In this document: piece after piece, positions 15,338 through 23,751 of the stretch | Position numbering within the stretch: position 1 is the stretch's first letter | Layout: every line of letters starts with the position of its first letter | Assembly (NCBI GenBank): GCA_029934815.1 | Contig: JAOZLM010000006.1 | Location: 1 to 24,641, forward strand | Source: Desulfocapsa sp. | GTDB lineage: Bacteria; Desulfobacterota; Desulfobulbia; Desulfobulbales; Desulfocapsaceae | Length of the DNA stretch: 24,641 nucleotides | Direction: 5' to 3' | Translations under genes and position numbers: made by a program | Notes under the pieces: model-generated | Told to the model about the DNA's origin: nothing | Database searches by the model: none | Seen by the model: only the letters and a program-made list of their open reading frames with translations

Positions 15338-15564
15338 ATTAAGTTGGGGGGGGCAAGTCTCTAAGGGGTGTGAAAAGAATTTGGTGAAGGTACTTATGCT
15401 GGCTTACCGTCCATCACCGGTGCTGGATTTTTAGCTATCTGTAAAAATATACCCCAAAATCTCGTAGGGCGTGGAATAAATGCTTTTTACACCCAAGAAC
15501 CACCGAATAACAAGTTATCTCGCTGTAAAATAGTCTTTTAAAAAGATATCCAAGAAAGGAACCC
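15338..15564. other. Upstream region of prs without a gene
   Basis: No coding potential is seen. It holds a run of eight G (15346-15353) and an almost perfect palindrome, TCCATCACCGGTGCTGGA (15410-15427), followed by five T, which may be a second weak terminator or an operator. A short dyad, ATAACAAGTTAT (15507-15518), is also present. No convincing promoter for prs could be picked. Confidence 0.5.
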
Positions 15565-16491
15565 ATGGAAAACAATTCTGACTACATGCTGGTAGCCAAT
15601 CAGGTTTCAACAGAACTTGCACGAAGAATAGCCGACGAGTTGGATATAGAATTTACCTCAATGATTCGCAAGGAATTTGCAGATAAAGAAATTTATCACG
15701 CATTTCCGGAAGATATTGATGGGAAAACGCTGATAATTATTGCCAGCACTCCTGACCAGAATGCACATCAGGAATTGATGGATCTGATTCAGGGGGGGCG
15801 TTATTATAATGCTGAAACAGTAAATGTGGTTGTTCCCTATCTTGGGTATTCCACCATGGAGCGGGCTAAGCGTGGAACCTTTGAAATTCCAAAAGGTGTT
15901 ACCAGAACCAGGCAGATTTACAGGGCGCATCCTGATTTTGTAGCCTTCGTTGATTTGCATTCCGAAGCAGTGCTTCATGCCCATGGCGGGGATATCTCGA
16001 CCAAACATATCTGGACAGGTGATCTGGTGGTAGATCATTTGAAAAAAATGAAACTTGAGAATTATGTGTTGGTTTCCCCGGATTATGGATTTTCAAAACA
16101 GGTGGCAAAGCTTGCCAGCCTGTTGAATTGTCCTCATACTGCAGCAGATAAAGATCGGTTCGATACTGATAAAACCATCGTTGGCCAGATTTCGAGTGTT
16201 GTGAAGGGAAAAACTGCAGTGATTTGTGACGATATGATTCGTACCGGCGGCTCAATTATTCAAACTGCAGAACGTTGTCTGGATGCTGGTGCAAAAGACG
16301 TTGTAGTGCTTGCCACTCACCTTGTAATGGCGGGGGAGGCAAGGCAACGATTTTTAGACAGCCCCATTAAAAAAGTGATTGGATCGGACACATTCCCTGG
16401 AACAAAAAGTGATGACTTGCTGGAAGTTTATACTGTTGCACCACTTCTTGCCAAGATTGTACGTAAACATCTAAAAATGGCAGCTGCCTGA
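15565..16491 (+). CDS. prs: Ribose-phosphate pyrophosphokinase, divergent type
   Basis: 308 residues. The enzyme makes PRPP from ribose 5-phosphate and ATP, feeding purine, pyrimidine, histidine and tryptophan synthesis. Conserved landmarks are FADKEIYHAFPEDIDGK, VVVPYLGYS, the metal-binding FVDLHSE, a catalytic loop DKDR that keeps Lys and the second Arg of the usual DKRR, and the PRPP loop CDDMIRTGGSI. It departs from the classical enzyme: the PRPP loop has R where DDIIDTGGT or DDMIDTGGT is usual. PYLGYSTMERAKRG replaces PYFGYARQDRK, and the allosteric DLH-x-QIQGFF region is lost. It may be a non-allosteric second class. ATG 15565 has a good AAAGGA site. The Pif1-like gene follows after 14 bp. 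Confidence 0.85.
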   Translation: MENNSDYMLVANQVSTELARRIADELDIEFTSMIRKEFADKEIYHAFPEDIDGKTLIIIASTPDQNAHQELMDLIQGGRYYNAETVNVVVPYLGYSTMERAKRGTFEIPKGVTRTRQIYRAHPDFVAFVDLHSEAVLHAHGGDISTKHIWTGDLVVDHLKKMKLENYVLVSPDYGFSKQVAKLASLLNCPHTAADKDRFDTDKTIVGQISSVVKGKTAVICDDMIRTGGSIIQTAERCLDAGAKDVVVLATHLVMAGEARQRFLDSPIKKVIGSDTFPGTKSDDLLEVYTVAPLLAKIVRKHLKMAAA

Positions 16492-16505
16492 ATACTGTTT
16501 TATCC

Positions 16506-18635
16506 ATGCAAAACCATGAACTGAAACTGGCAAATGATTTTGTCCAATATACCGGAAGCCATATTTTCCTTACAGGAAAAGCCGGTACCGGAAAAACGAC
16601 ATTTCTTCATAATCTGCAGAAAGAGAGCGCCAAACGGATGATTATTACAGCTCCCACCGGAGTTGCTGCAATCAATGCCGGAGGTGTAACCCTCCATTCT
16701 TTTTTTCAACTCCCTTTTGGCCCGTATATCCCTGGTAGTGATAGTTACGATCGAAATAGTCAGCGTCAATTCAGGTTTTCAAAGGAAAAAAGACAGATCA
16801 TCCAGAGCCTTGATTTACTGGTAATCGATGAGATTAGTATGGTGCGTGCTGATTTACTTGATGCGGTGGATGCAACGCTTCGCCGTTTTCGACGAAATGA
16901 ACATCCTTTTGGCGGGGTACAATTGTTGATGATTGGTGATCTGCACCAGTTGTCTCCTGTGGCAAAACCCGCAGAATGGAAACATCTGCAGCAGTATTAT
17001 AAGTCCGTTTATTTTTTCTCAAGTAAAGCGCTTGCGGCTACAGAACTCCTTACCATTGAACTCAAACATATCTATCGTCAGTCCGATGAAAAGTTTATTG
17101 CATTACTTAATAAAGTACGAACTAATCGATTGGATGAAGAGAGCCTGCTAGCTTTAAACGAGAGGCACGTTGAGGACTTTAAACCTGAAGAAGATGAAGG
17201 CTATATAACGCTTACCACCCACAACAGAAATGCAGGGGAGTTGAATGAAACCTGTCTCGATGAACTGGACGGGAAGAAATATTCATTTCATGCAACCATC
17301 AAAGGCGATTTTCCCGAACATATTTTCCCAACCCAGGCAAGACTTGTCTTAAAAGAAGGTGCGCAGGTGATGTTTATGCGCAATGATCTTTCCCCGGATA
17401 AACTTTATTACAACGGGAAAATCGGAAAAATCACTCGTATTATTGGTAAAACCATTTTTGTACAATGCCCTGGCGACAGTGAAGAAATTGAAGTGGATCC
17501 GGTAAAGTGGGAAAATATCAAGTACATCATCAACGATGAAAATAAAGAGATTGAAGAAAATATTGTAGGAAAGTTTGAACAATACCCTCTGAAACTTGCC
17601 TGGGCCATAACCATCCACAAGAGCCAGGGCCTAACCTTTGAACGGGCAATAATTGACGCAGAAGCAGCGTTTGCCCATGGTCAGGTGTATGTGGCGCTGA
17701 GTCGCTGCAAAACAATTGAAGGGATGGTGCTTCGTACTCCAATAAGTAAAAACGGGGTGGATACAGATGAGGCGGTGCTGGATTTTGATGCATCACATCT
17801 TAATAATACCCCCTCAGAAGAATTACTCTTACAAGCAAAAATAAAATATCAGCAGCAACTGCTTCTGGAATGCTTTGATTTTGGGTTATTGCGGAAGCGT
17901 TTGGGGTTTTTGCTTTATTTGCTACGTCAAAGTGCTTCTATCCTGCAACTGTCAAAAGCTGAAAATATTGAAAATGTGGAACAACTGGCAAGAGAAACTA
18001 TTTTTGATGTGAGTGAAAACTTCAAGAATCAGCTGCTATCTGTTTTCGCTCAGTCAGAGAGTGTGCCAGAATCAGATGCACATATCCTTGAACGAGCAAG
18101 TAAGGCAAGCGGTTGGTTTACTGTGAAGATGTCTGAAGCATTTGCAAATTCTGTGCAGACGCTGGAATTTGAAACAGATAATAAAGAACTCCGGAAAAAA
18201 CTCACCAACGTTCTCAATAATACCAGAAAAGAGATTAACGTAAAACTTGCAGGTATTGAATCTTGCGGCGAAGCATTTGTTCCAGCAAAGTATTTGCATG
18301 CATTGGCTAGCGCTGAAATTGATTTTGAGCCGCTGAAAAACAAAAAGAAAGCCGTACCCAAATATACCGAAGCAGACATTGCCCACCCAGATCTTTTTGA
18401 AAGTCTTCGCAGTTGGCGATCGGCAAAGGCAAGTGAACTGGATATTGCTCATTTCCAGATTTTATATCAGCGAGTGCTGATCAATATAGTTGTTGAGTTG
18501 CCGGATAATCTGGCTTCCCTGAAAAAGATCCCGGGAGTGGGGAAGATGACCATTCAGAAATATGGTGATGAGATCGTTGGGCTGGTTTGTGATTACAGAA
18601 AAAAACATAATATCACTTCCCTGCCTACAATCTGA
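16506..18635 (+). CDS. Pif1-like SF1B DNA helicase with C-terminal HRDC domain
   Basis: 709 residues. The helicase core (about 1-440) has Walker A GKAGTGKTT (24-32), ITAPTGVAAINAGGVTLHSF (motif Ia), Walker B LLVIDEISM, GDLHQLSPV (motif III), IHKSQGLTFERAIID (motif V) and VYVALSRCKTIEGMVL (motif VI). These mark the Pif1/RecD2-like 5'-3' group. A poorly conserved helical middle follows. The C-terminus (about 625-695) reads HPDLFESLRSWRSAKASELD, then LASLKKIPGVGKMTIQKYGD, a nucleic-acid-binding HRDC domain as in RecQ and RNase D. A role in replication-fork or G-quadruplex handling is expected from the family. No clear ribosome site precedes ATG 16506, which is 14 bp after prs. It converges on lolD with a 2-bp gap and no terminator. 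Confidence 0.9.
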   Translation: MQNHELKLANDFVQYTGSHIFLTGKAGTGKTTFLHNLQKESAKRMIITAPTGVAAINAGGVTLHSFFQLPFGPYIPGSDSYDRNSQRQFRFSKEKRQIIQSLDLLVIDEISMVRADLLDAVDATLRRFRRNEHPFGGVQLLMIGDLHQLSPVAKPAEWKHLQQYYKSVYFFSSKALAATELLTIELKHIYRQSDEKFIALLNKVRTNRLDEESLLALNERHVEDFKPEEDEGYITLTTHNRNAGELNETCLDELDGKKYSFHATIKGDFPEHIFPTQARLVLKEGAQVMFMRNDLSPDKLYYNGKIGKITRIIGKTIFVQCPGDSEEIEVDPVKWENIKYIINDENKEIEENIVGKFEQYPLKLAWAITIHKSQGLTFERAIIDAEAAFAHGQVYVALSRCKTIEGMVLRTPISKNGVDTDEAVLDFDASHLNNTPSEELLLQAKIKYQQQLLLECFDFGLLRKRLGFLLYLLRQSASILQLSKAENIENVEQLARETIFDVSENFKNQLLSVFAQSESVPESDAHILERASKASGWFTVKMSEAFANSVQTLEFETDNKELRKKLTNVLNNTRKEINVKLAGIESCGEAFVPAKYLHALASAEIDFEPLKNKKKAVPKYTEADIAHPDLFESLRSWRSAKASELDIAHFQILYQRVLINIVVELPDNLASLKKIPGVGKMTIQKYGDEIVGLVCDYRKKHNITSLPTI

Positions 18636-18637
18636 TT

Positions 18638-19333
18638 TTATCCTGTAAGTGGTGTGAGTTTTTGATCTTTTAGGATGAAGCTTGAATGCATACGGTCGGC
18701 AAGATCCTGATTATGGGTAACCATGATAGTGGCCAAAGAGAGATCGCTGCATAAGCTCTTAATAAGATCAAAAACAAGATTGCCTGCACGTGTATCAAGG
18801 TTTCCGGTTGGTTCATCTGCCAGGAGCAGTGCCGGTTTCATAATTAATGCTCTGGCAAGAGCCGTCCGTTGTTGTTCACCACCTGAGAGTTCGTTTACCC
18901 TGTGCTCGGTACGATGATCAAGTTCAACCTGCCCTAGGAGTTCCATGGCGGGTTTTCTCATTTCTTCCTTTGTTTTTCCTGCTATAAGACCTGGCATCAT
19001 CACATTTTCAAGGGCTGAAAACTCAGGAAGCAGGTGGTGGAACTGGAAAATAAAACCAACGGATTGGTTCCGAAACCGTGAAAGGTCGTTTTCGCTTTGG
19101 TCGAGCAGGTTTTTTTCTTTAAAAAGCAATTTTCCACTGTCTGGTATGTCAAGGGTACCAAGAATCTGGAGCAGGGTGGTTTTTCCTGATCCGGATGCTC
19201 CAACAATGGCCATCATCTCACCCTGGCTGATGCTGATATCCACATCTTTAAGGATTTCGATCTTTGTTTTGCCGGAGGAAAAATGTTTACAGAGTTTTTC
19301 CCCTCTGAATAATTGTGGAGTATTCTCACTCAT
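18638..19333 (-). CDS. lolD: Lipoprotein-releasing ABC transporter ATP-binding protein
   Basis: 231 residues, the cytoplasmic ATPase of the Lol system, which extracts outer-membrane lipoproteins from the inner membrane for LolA. Walker A is GASGSGKTT (K51), the signature is LSGGEQQRTALARALIMKP, Walker B is LLLADEPTGNLD, and the switch His is in IMVTHNQDLADRM. FIFQFHHLLPEFSALENVMM is the Q-loop segment typical of the LolD/MacB/FtsE group. Its ATG overlaps the lolC stop by 4 bp (ATGA), so the two are coupled. Context with lolC supports LolD rather than MacB or FtsE. Confidence 0.95.
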   Translation of the reverse strand: MSENTPQLFRGEKLCKHFSSGKTKIEILKDVDISISQGEMMAIVGASGSGKTTLLQILGTLDIPDSGKLLFKEKNLLDQSENDLSRFRNQSVGFIFQFHHLLPEFSALENVMMPGLIAGKTKEEMRKPAMELLGQVELDHRTEHRVNELSGGEQQRTALARALIMKPALLLADEPTGNLDTRAGNLVFDLIKSLCSDLSLATIMVTHNQDLADRMHSSFILKDQKLTPLTG

Positions 19334-20556
19334 GATAACACCTCAGCCGGTTTCACCTGAGAGGCCTTCCACGACGGATATATAGTAGCAGATAGGGTGA
19401 TAACAATTGCGCAGATAGCAATAATCGTGACATCCATGGGAAGTACCTTGATCGGCAGGGTATTCATGGGATACACATCTGAGGGCAGCTCAATAAATTG
19501 ATAACGGGACAGGATTTCACAGAGCCCAAGGCCGCCAAGAACTCCCAGTATTGTGCCGACAAACCCAATAACCAGCCCCTGATAAAAGAATATCTTCATA
19601 ATGGAACGTGAAGTGGCTCCCATGGATTTAAGGATGGCAATATGCTGCTCTTTTTCCATCACCACCATGATTAACGCTGAAATGATATTCAGGGCTGCTA
19701 CAAGGATAATTAGCGCCACACAGATAAACATGCCGATTTTCTCGAGCTTAAATGCGGCAAAGAGATTGCGGTTCATGGACATCCAGTCTTTTGCGATAAA
19801 TGGGCGGCCGAGGGATTCAACGATCTTCTTCCCGACTTCATCCGCCTTGTTGAGTAGCTTCTCGGTAACAGTAACTTCAATACCGTGTGCCACATCACCA
19901 CTCTGCAGGAAATTTTGTACATCAGGAATATGCATATAGGCAATACTGGAATCGTATTCGTGCATGCCGGACTCAAAAATACCTGAAACTATACAACTTT
20001 TAATCTTGGGGATTATTCCCATGGGAGTTAAAGGGCCGGAAGGTGAAATAAGCCGTACTTTATCGCCAACTGAAACATGAAGATCAGCGGCAAGCGCAGT
20101 CCCTAATATGATATTGGGAAGTCGTGCATCTTTTGTTTTGGGTAAATCCTCAACACTACCTTCAATCATCTGATTTGGCAGGGCAATAACACCTCTTGCA
20201 GTTGCAGGATCAACTCCCCGTAAGACAACTCCGGTTCCACCACGTGTTCCGCTGAGAAGTGTTTGGGCATACAGGTAAGGTGTGGCGCCTGTTACTCCAT
20301 CCACAGTCATAATCCTGTCTCGTGTAAGTTCGTATTCGTTAATATTACTGCCAAGACGCTGGACGATGATGTGAGAGTTGATGCCAAGAATCTGGTCACG
20401 CAGACCATTGGTAAATCCGGAGTAGACGGCCAGTACTACAATAAGCGCCATAACGCCCATGGTAATACCAGCCACAGAAATAAGAGAAATAAGAGAAATG
20501 AATTTTTGTTTATGCCTGGCTCGCAAGTAGCGAGAACTGATAAACCACTCAAACAT
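19330..20556 (-). CDS. lolC: Lipoprotein-releasing ABC transporter permease (LolC/LolE family)
   Basis: 408 residues from ATG 20556 (MFEWFISSRYLRARHKQKFI). An upstream in-frame ATG at 20646 would add 30 residues lying inside lysS and is rejected: the chosen start begins 1 bp after the lysS stop and gives the usual N-terminus. There is one TM near residues 17-45, a large periplasmic MacB-like domain (about 46-270), then three TM helices (FICVALIILVAALNIISALI, a Gly-rich helix with LGVLGGLGL, and VTIIAICAIVITLSATIYPS). The conserved EKEQHIAILKSMGATSRSIM coupling segment contacts LolD. Only one permease gene is present here, so the transporter may be a homodimer (LolF-like) unless a second gene lies elsewhere. 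Confidence 0.93.
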   Translation of the reverse strand: MFEWFISSRYLRARHKQKFISLISLISVAGITMGVMALIVVLAVYSGFTNGLRDQILGINSHIIVQRLGSNINEYELTRDRIMTVDGVTGATPYLYAQTLLSGTRGGTGVVLRGVDPATARGVIALPNQMIEGSVEDLPKTKDARLPNIILGTALAADLHVSVGDKVRLISPSGPLTPMGIIPKIKSCIVSGIFESGMHEYDSSIAYMHIPDVQNFLQSGDVAHGIEVTVTEKLLNKADEVGKKIVESLGRPFIAKDWMSMNRNLFAAFKLEKIGMFICVALIILVAALNIISALIMVVMEKEQHIAILKSMGATSRSIMKIFFYQGLVIGFVGTILGVLGGLGLCEILSRYQFIELPSDVYPMNTLPIKVLPMDVTIIAICAIVITLSATIYPSWKASQVKPAEVLS

Positions 20557-20557
20557 T

Positions 20558-22075
20558 CTACTTATCGCCTTTTTGTTTCTTGCTCTGTTTGAGTACTTCT
20601 GGTTTAAGATGTGGGAAAAGGATAACGTCACGAATGGATGGTGCATCAGTCAGCAGCATCACTAAACGATCGATTCCGATTCCTTCGCCGGCTGCTGATG
20701 GCATACCGTATTCAAGGGCGCGGACAAAATCCTCATCCATTTCATGATGGATTTCTTCATCATCTCCCTTCTCAGCAATCTGTTTTTCAAAACGCTGGCG
20801 TTGATCAACCGGATCGTTTAGCTCAGAAAATGCGTTGGCAAGTTCCCGTCCGGTAACAAAAAGCTCGAAACGGTCTGTTACGTCAGGGTTTTCTTCGTTT
20901 CTTCTGGCAAGTGGGGAAACCTCAGTAGGGTAGGCGGTAACAAATGTGGGATCGATAAGTTTTTCTTCAACAAGAAGCTCAAAGAGTTCTGTTTTTGCTT
21001 TGCCAGGTCCTGCCTGTTCTTCCAGTTTGATTCCTTTTTCTTCGACCAGTGCAAATAACTTATCGTTATCAGCAAGAATAGCCGGATCAATACCACCAAC
21101 TTCAATCAATGCTGCATCCATGGTCATACGTTTCCATGGTGGGGCAAGGTTGACTTTAGTTCCCTGATATTCAATTTCCATGGTGCCGTTTACTTCATCA
21201 CAGATCCAGGAAATCAACTCTTCGGTGAGATCCATTAAATCATGATATGTGGCATAGGCCTGATAAAATTCAAGCATGGTGAATTCAGGATTGTGGCGGG
21301 TGGAGAGCCCTTCATTTCTGAAATTTCGGTTAATTTCAAAAACACGTTCAAAACCACCGACAAGCAGACGTTTAAGATAAAGTTCGGGTGCAATCCGCAG
21401 GTACAGATCCATATCAAGCGCATTATGGTGAGTACGGAATGGCTTTGCTGTAGCACCACCGGGAACTGGATGCATCATGGGCGTTTCCACTTCCATAAAT
21501 CCACGATTAGAAAGGAATTCCCGGACCAGACGGACAATCTCCACCCGTTTTTTGAAGGTGTCACGACTTTCAGGAGTTACAATAAGATCCACATAACGCT
21601 GTCTGTATTTGGTCTCAATATCTGTTAGACCGTGAAATTTTTCAGGAAGTGGACGCAGGGATTTAGAAATCATCACCAGTTTATCTGCACGAACCGAAAG
21701 CTCGCCCACTTTGGTTTTGAAGAGTTTCCCTTCAATGCCCACAATATCGCCAACATCCCACTTTTTGAAAGTAGCAAAGACATCATCGCCTAAATCAGCT
21801 TTTTTCACGTAAACCTGAATTTTGCCGGAGCTGTCAGTAATATGGAAAAATGCAGCCTTACCAAATTTACGCATGGTCATAATTCGACCACTAATAGAAT
21901 AGGTATAGTTAGTTTCATCCTGAGTTTCAGCCTCAAGATTCTCGCCTTTTGGCGGCAGTTCTTTAATTCGGTTGGCGGGCTTGAAACTATTACTATAGAG
22001 ATTAACGCCCAGATCAGCCAGCGCATCAGCCTTTTCACGACGTTGCTTTAATACTTGTGTGTTTTCTTTGCTCAT
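20558..22075 (-). CDS. lysS: Lysyl-tRNA synthetase, class II
   Basis: 505 residues, charges tRNA-Lys. The N-terminal OB-fold (about 50-150) contains SGRIMTMRKFGKAAFFHITD. The class II core has motif 2, NRNFRNEGLSTRHNPEFTML followed by EFYQAYA, and motif 3, GEGIGIDRLVMLLTDAPSIR followed by DVILFPHLKPE. The tail is a short Lys-rich extension, VLKQSKKQKGDK. No good Shine-Dalgarno sequence is seen before ATG 22075. lolC starts 1 bp after the stop, making a lysS-lolC-lolD operon, an arrangement I recall from other Desulfobacterota-type genomes. Confidence 0.97.
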   Translation of the reverse strand: MSKENTQVLKQRREKADALADLGVNLYSNSFKPANRIKELPPKGENLEAETQDETNYTYSISGRIMTMRKFGKAAFFHITDSSGKIQVYVKKADLGDDVFATFKKWDVGDIVGIEGKLFKTKVGELSVRADKLVMISKSLRPLPEKFHGLTDIETKYRQRYVDLIVTPESRDTFKKRVEIVRLVREFLSNRGFMEVETPMMHPVPGGATAKPFRTHHNALDMDLYLRIAPELYLKRLLVGGFERVFEINRNFRNEGLSTRHNPEFTMLEFYQAYATYHDLMDLTEELISWICDEVNGTMEIEYQGTKVNLAPPWKRMTMDAALIEVGGIDPAILADNDKLFALVEEKGIKLEEQAGPGKAKTELFELLVEEKLIDPTFVTAYPTEVSPLARRNEENPDVTDRFELFVTGRELANAFSELNDPVDQRQRFEKQIAEKGDDEEIHHEMDEDFVRALEYGMPSAAGEGIGIDRLVMLLTDAPSIRDVILFPHLKPEVLKQSKKQKGDK

Positions 22076-22129
22076 GAGATTTTTATAATATTATTTCTAA
22101 GTTGGAAGTAGCGGTCGGTAAGTCGCATC

Positions 22130-22145
22130 GTTACAGAGATGTAAC
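22130..22145. other. Short stem-loop between the RNA methyltransferase gene and lysS
   Basis: GTTACA-GAGA-TGTAAC is a perfect 6-bp stem with a 4-nt loop. A 10-bp palindrome, TTACCGGTAA, lies nearby (22154-22163). No T run follows, so a terminator call is not supported. The stem-loop could be a weak transcription-end structure or part of the lysS control region. Confidence 0.35.
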
Positions 22146-22175
22146 CCCTTCGTTTACCGGTAATGTTTGTTTATG

Positions 22176-23492
22176 TCAATGGTTTTCGGGACTCTTTTCA
22201 AGAAGCACCACACATTCGATATGGTGGGTTTGGGGGAACATATCAACGGGCTGTATTTTTTTGAGATGAAAATTGTTATCCAGTAGACTGGCAAGATCCC
22301 TGCAAAGGGTGGCTGGATCACAGGATATATAGACCAGTCGTTTGCTAGTAAGTTGTGCCAGTTGGCCGGCAAGCTCTGGTGCACCGGCTCTTGGTGGATC
22401 AATGACAACAACATCGAAGGTTTTGCCACTTTTTGCCATTTCAAGGCATGCCTGATGCACATTCTGTTTGGTAAATATTGTATTCGTTTGCCCTGTATCT
22501 GCACTGTTTCTTTTGGCACTTCGGATTGCCGATCCCTGCCCTTCAATACCTGTCAGTGAATGAGCTTCCTCTGCTAAAGGAAGGGAAAAATTTCCCATCC
22601 CGCAAAAGAGATCAAGGACAGAGTCCGTTTCAGAAATATCACAATATTCCAGTACCGTTTGAATAAGTTTTTGATTCTGACTGAGATTTACCTGGCAGAA
22701 GCCTCCACTTTCCCACGAAAGACGTATTTTCCCCTGTGTATGATCTATGGGGAAAGAGAGAATGGTTTTTCCACTGGCAGCAAAACTTTTACCACAGAAA
22801 AAGATATGTTCAATTTCGGTGATTTCGTCTGTTAACAATTTAGCATGCTGATTATCCGAAGGACGTGGCTTTCGGGTTAGATGAAAGAGGAGGGTGATCT
22901 GTTCACTGGCAGGATTAAACAGTAACTCAAGCGCTTCTGATTTGTCCAGTAATTGCCTGAAAGGTTGCTGTTGCCGAAGCTTCTCCAGGCAATCATTGAT
23001 TTCCTGTTTAGCAAGTAAACAACTACTGATTGCAATACAATTATTGCTTCGCCGTTTATAAAATCCCAGAGTTTGTCTACTATCAACCTGTAAACGAATG
23101 CGTTGCCTGTAGTGGTATTCTTCGTCTGCAGCAAGAGGGGAGGCGAGGAGGTTTTCTGCGGCACGGCTTAGAATCTTATGCCCGCTTCGCAGGAGTAAAT
23201 CTTTTATTACTTCTTCCTTGGCCTGTAATTGCCGGGAATAAGTCATGTGCTGGAAATCGCAACCGCCGCACTGTTTGTAGAACTTACATGCGGGTTGCAC
23301 TCTGGAGGCAGATGGCTCAACTATCTGAGTTGCACGACCTTTTTGTAAGTTTGTACCTTTTGAATAAATCTTCGCTGCTACTTTTTCACCAGCAATAACA
23401 CCCTCAAGAAGTGTTACTTTCCCATCAGATGCATGGCTTAAACCTAAACCACCGTGAATATGTTTTTCTATATGGAAATGTTGTGCTGCCAT
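22176..23492 (-). CDS. 23S rRNA (uracil-5-)-methyltransferase, RlmD type
   Basis: 438 residues, a SAM-dependent RNA m5U methyltransferase of the RumA/TrmA family. An N-terminal TRAM-like domain (about 5-60) precedes a 4Fe-4S cluster motif: C69, C75, C78 (ACKFYKQCGGCDFQHM) and a likely fourth ligand, C158. The Rossmann core has VNLSQNQKLIQTVLEYC, the SAM loop VLDLFCGMGNFSLPLAEEA, VVIDPPRAGAPELAGQL, and the catalytic Cys in VYISCDPATLCRDL. RlmD (U1939) is the most likely assignment by length and the Fe-S motif, but the exact target uridine cannot be read from sequence. It lies 100 bp upstream of lysS on the same strand. Confidence 0.9.
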   Translation of the reverse strand: MAAQHFHIEKHIHGGLGLSHASDGKVTLLEGVIAGEKVAAKIYSKGTNLQKGRATQIVEPSASRVQPACKFYKQCGGCDFQHMTYSRQLQAKEEVIKDLLLRSGHKILSRAAENLLASPLAADEEYHYRQRIRLQVDSRQTLGFYKRRSNNCIAISSCLLAKQEINDCLEKLRQQQPFRQLLDKSEALELLFNPASEQITLLFHLTRKPRPSDNQHAKLLTDEITEIEHIFFCGKSFAASGKTILSFPIDHTQGKIRLSWESGGFCQVNLSQNQKLIQTVLEYCDISETDSVLDLFCGMGNFSLPLAEEAHSLTGIEGQGSAIRSAKRNSADTGQTNTIFTKQNVHQACLEMAKSGKTFDVVVIDPPRAGAPELAGQLAQLTSKRLVYISCDPATLCRDLASLLDNNFHLKKIQPVDMFPQTHHIECVVLLEKSPENH

Positions 23493-23540
23493 GTATTCTT
23501 TTGGTGGCTTTTATTTGAGGGTTAAGTTTTTCGGGTGAAT

Positions 23541-23546
23541 ATTATA
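23541..23546 (-). promoter_or_regulatory. Possible -10 element for the RNA methyltransferase gene
   Basis: A perfect TATAAT on the minus strand lies about 50 bp before ATG 23492. No good -35 hexamer is found at the correct spacing, so the call is weak. Confidence 0.35.
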
Positions 23547-23656
23547 GTGATAGTACTTTCTGGGCATACATTTTCAATTGAAACCTTCAGGTATTTGCAA
23601 ATCCGGCAAAAAAAACAGGAAAGATGCCTACTCCTGTGTAAGTATAACAAAAGAAA

Positions 23657-23685
23657 TTGACTTCCAATATGCTATCTGCAATACT
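23657..23685 (+). promoter_or_regulatory. Sigma-70-type promoter for the STAS-PilZ gene
   Basis: -35 TTGACT (23657-23662), a 17-bp spacer and -10 AATACT (23680-23685). This predicts a leader of about 60 nt. The leader ends in a small hairpin, AGTAG-TGGG-CTACT (23733-23746), just before the start codon, where a ribosome site would be expected. Confidence 0.5.
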
Positions 23686-23751
23686 TGTAATGGTGCTCAT
23701 TCGTGCTTGGGTGCCCAGAATAACGCAGTTAAAGTAGTGGGCTACTAATCT

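Noticed and set aside
20557..20646. N-terminal extension of lolC
   Set aside because: It lies within lysS and lacks family similarity; ATG 20556 gives the normal N-terminus.
23686..23751. c-di-GMP riboswitch before the STAS-PilZ gene
   Set aside because: The leader is too short, and no GEMM-like conserved motif was seen.
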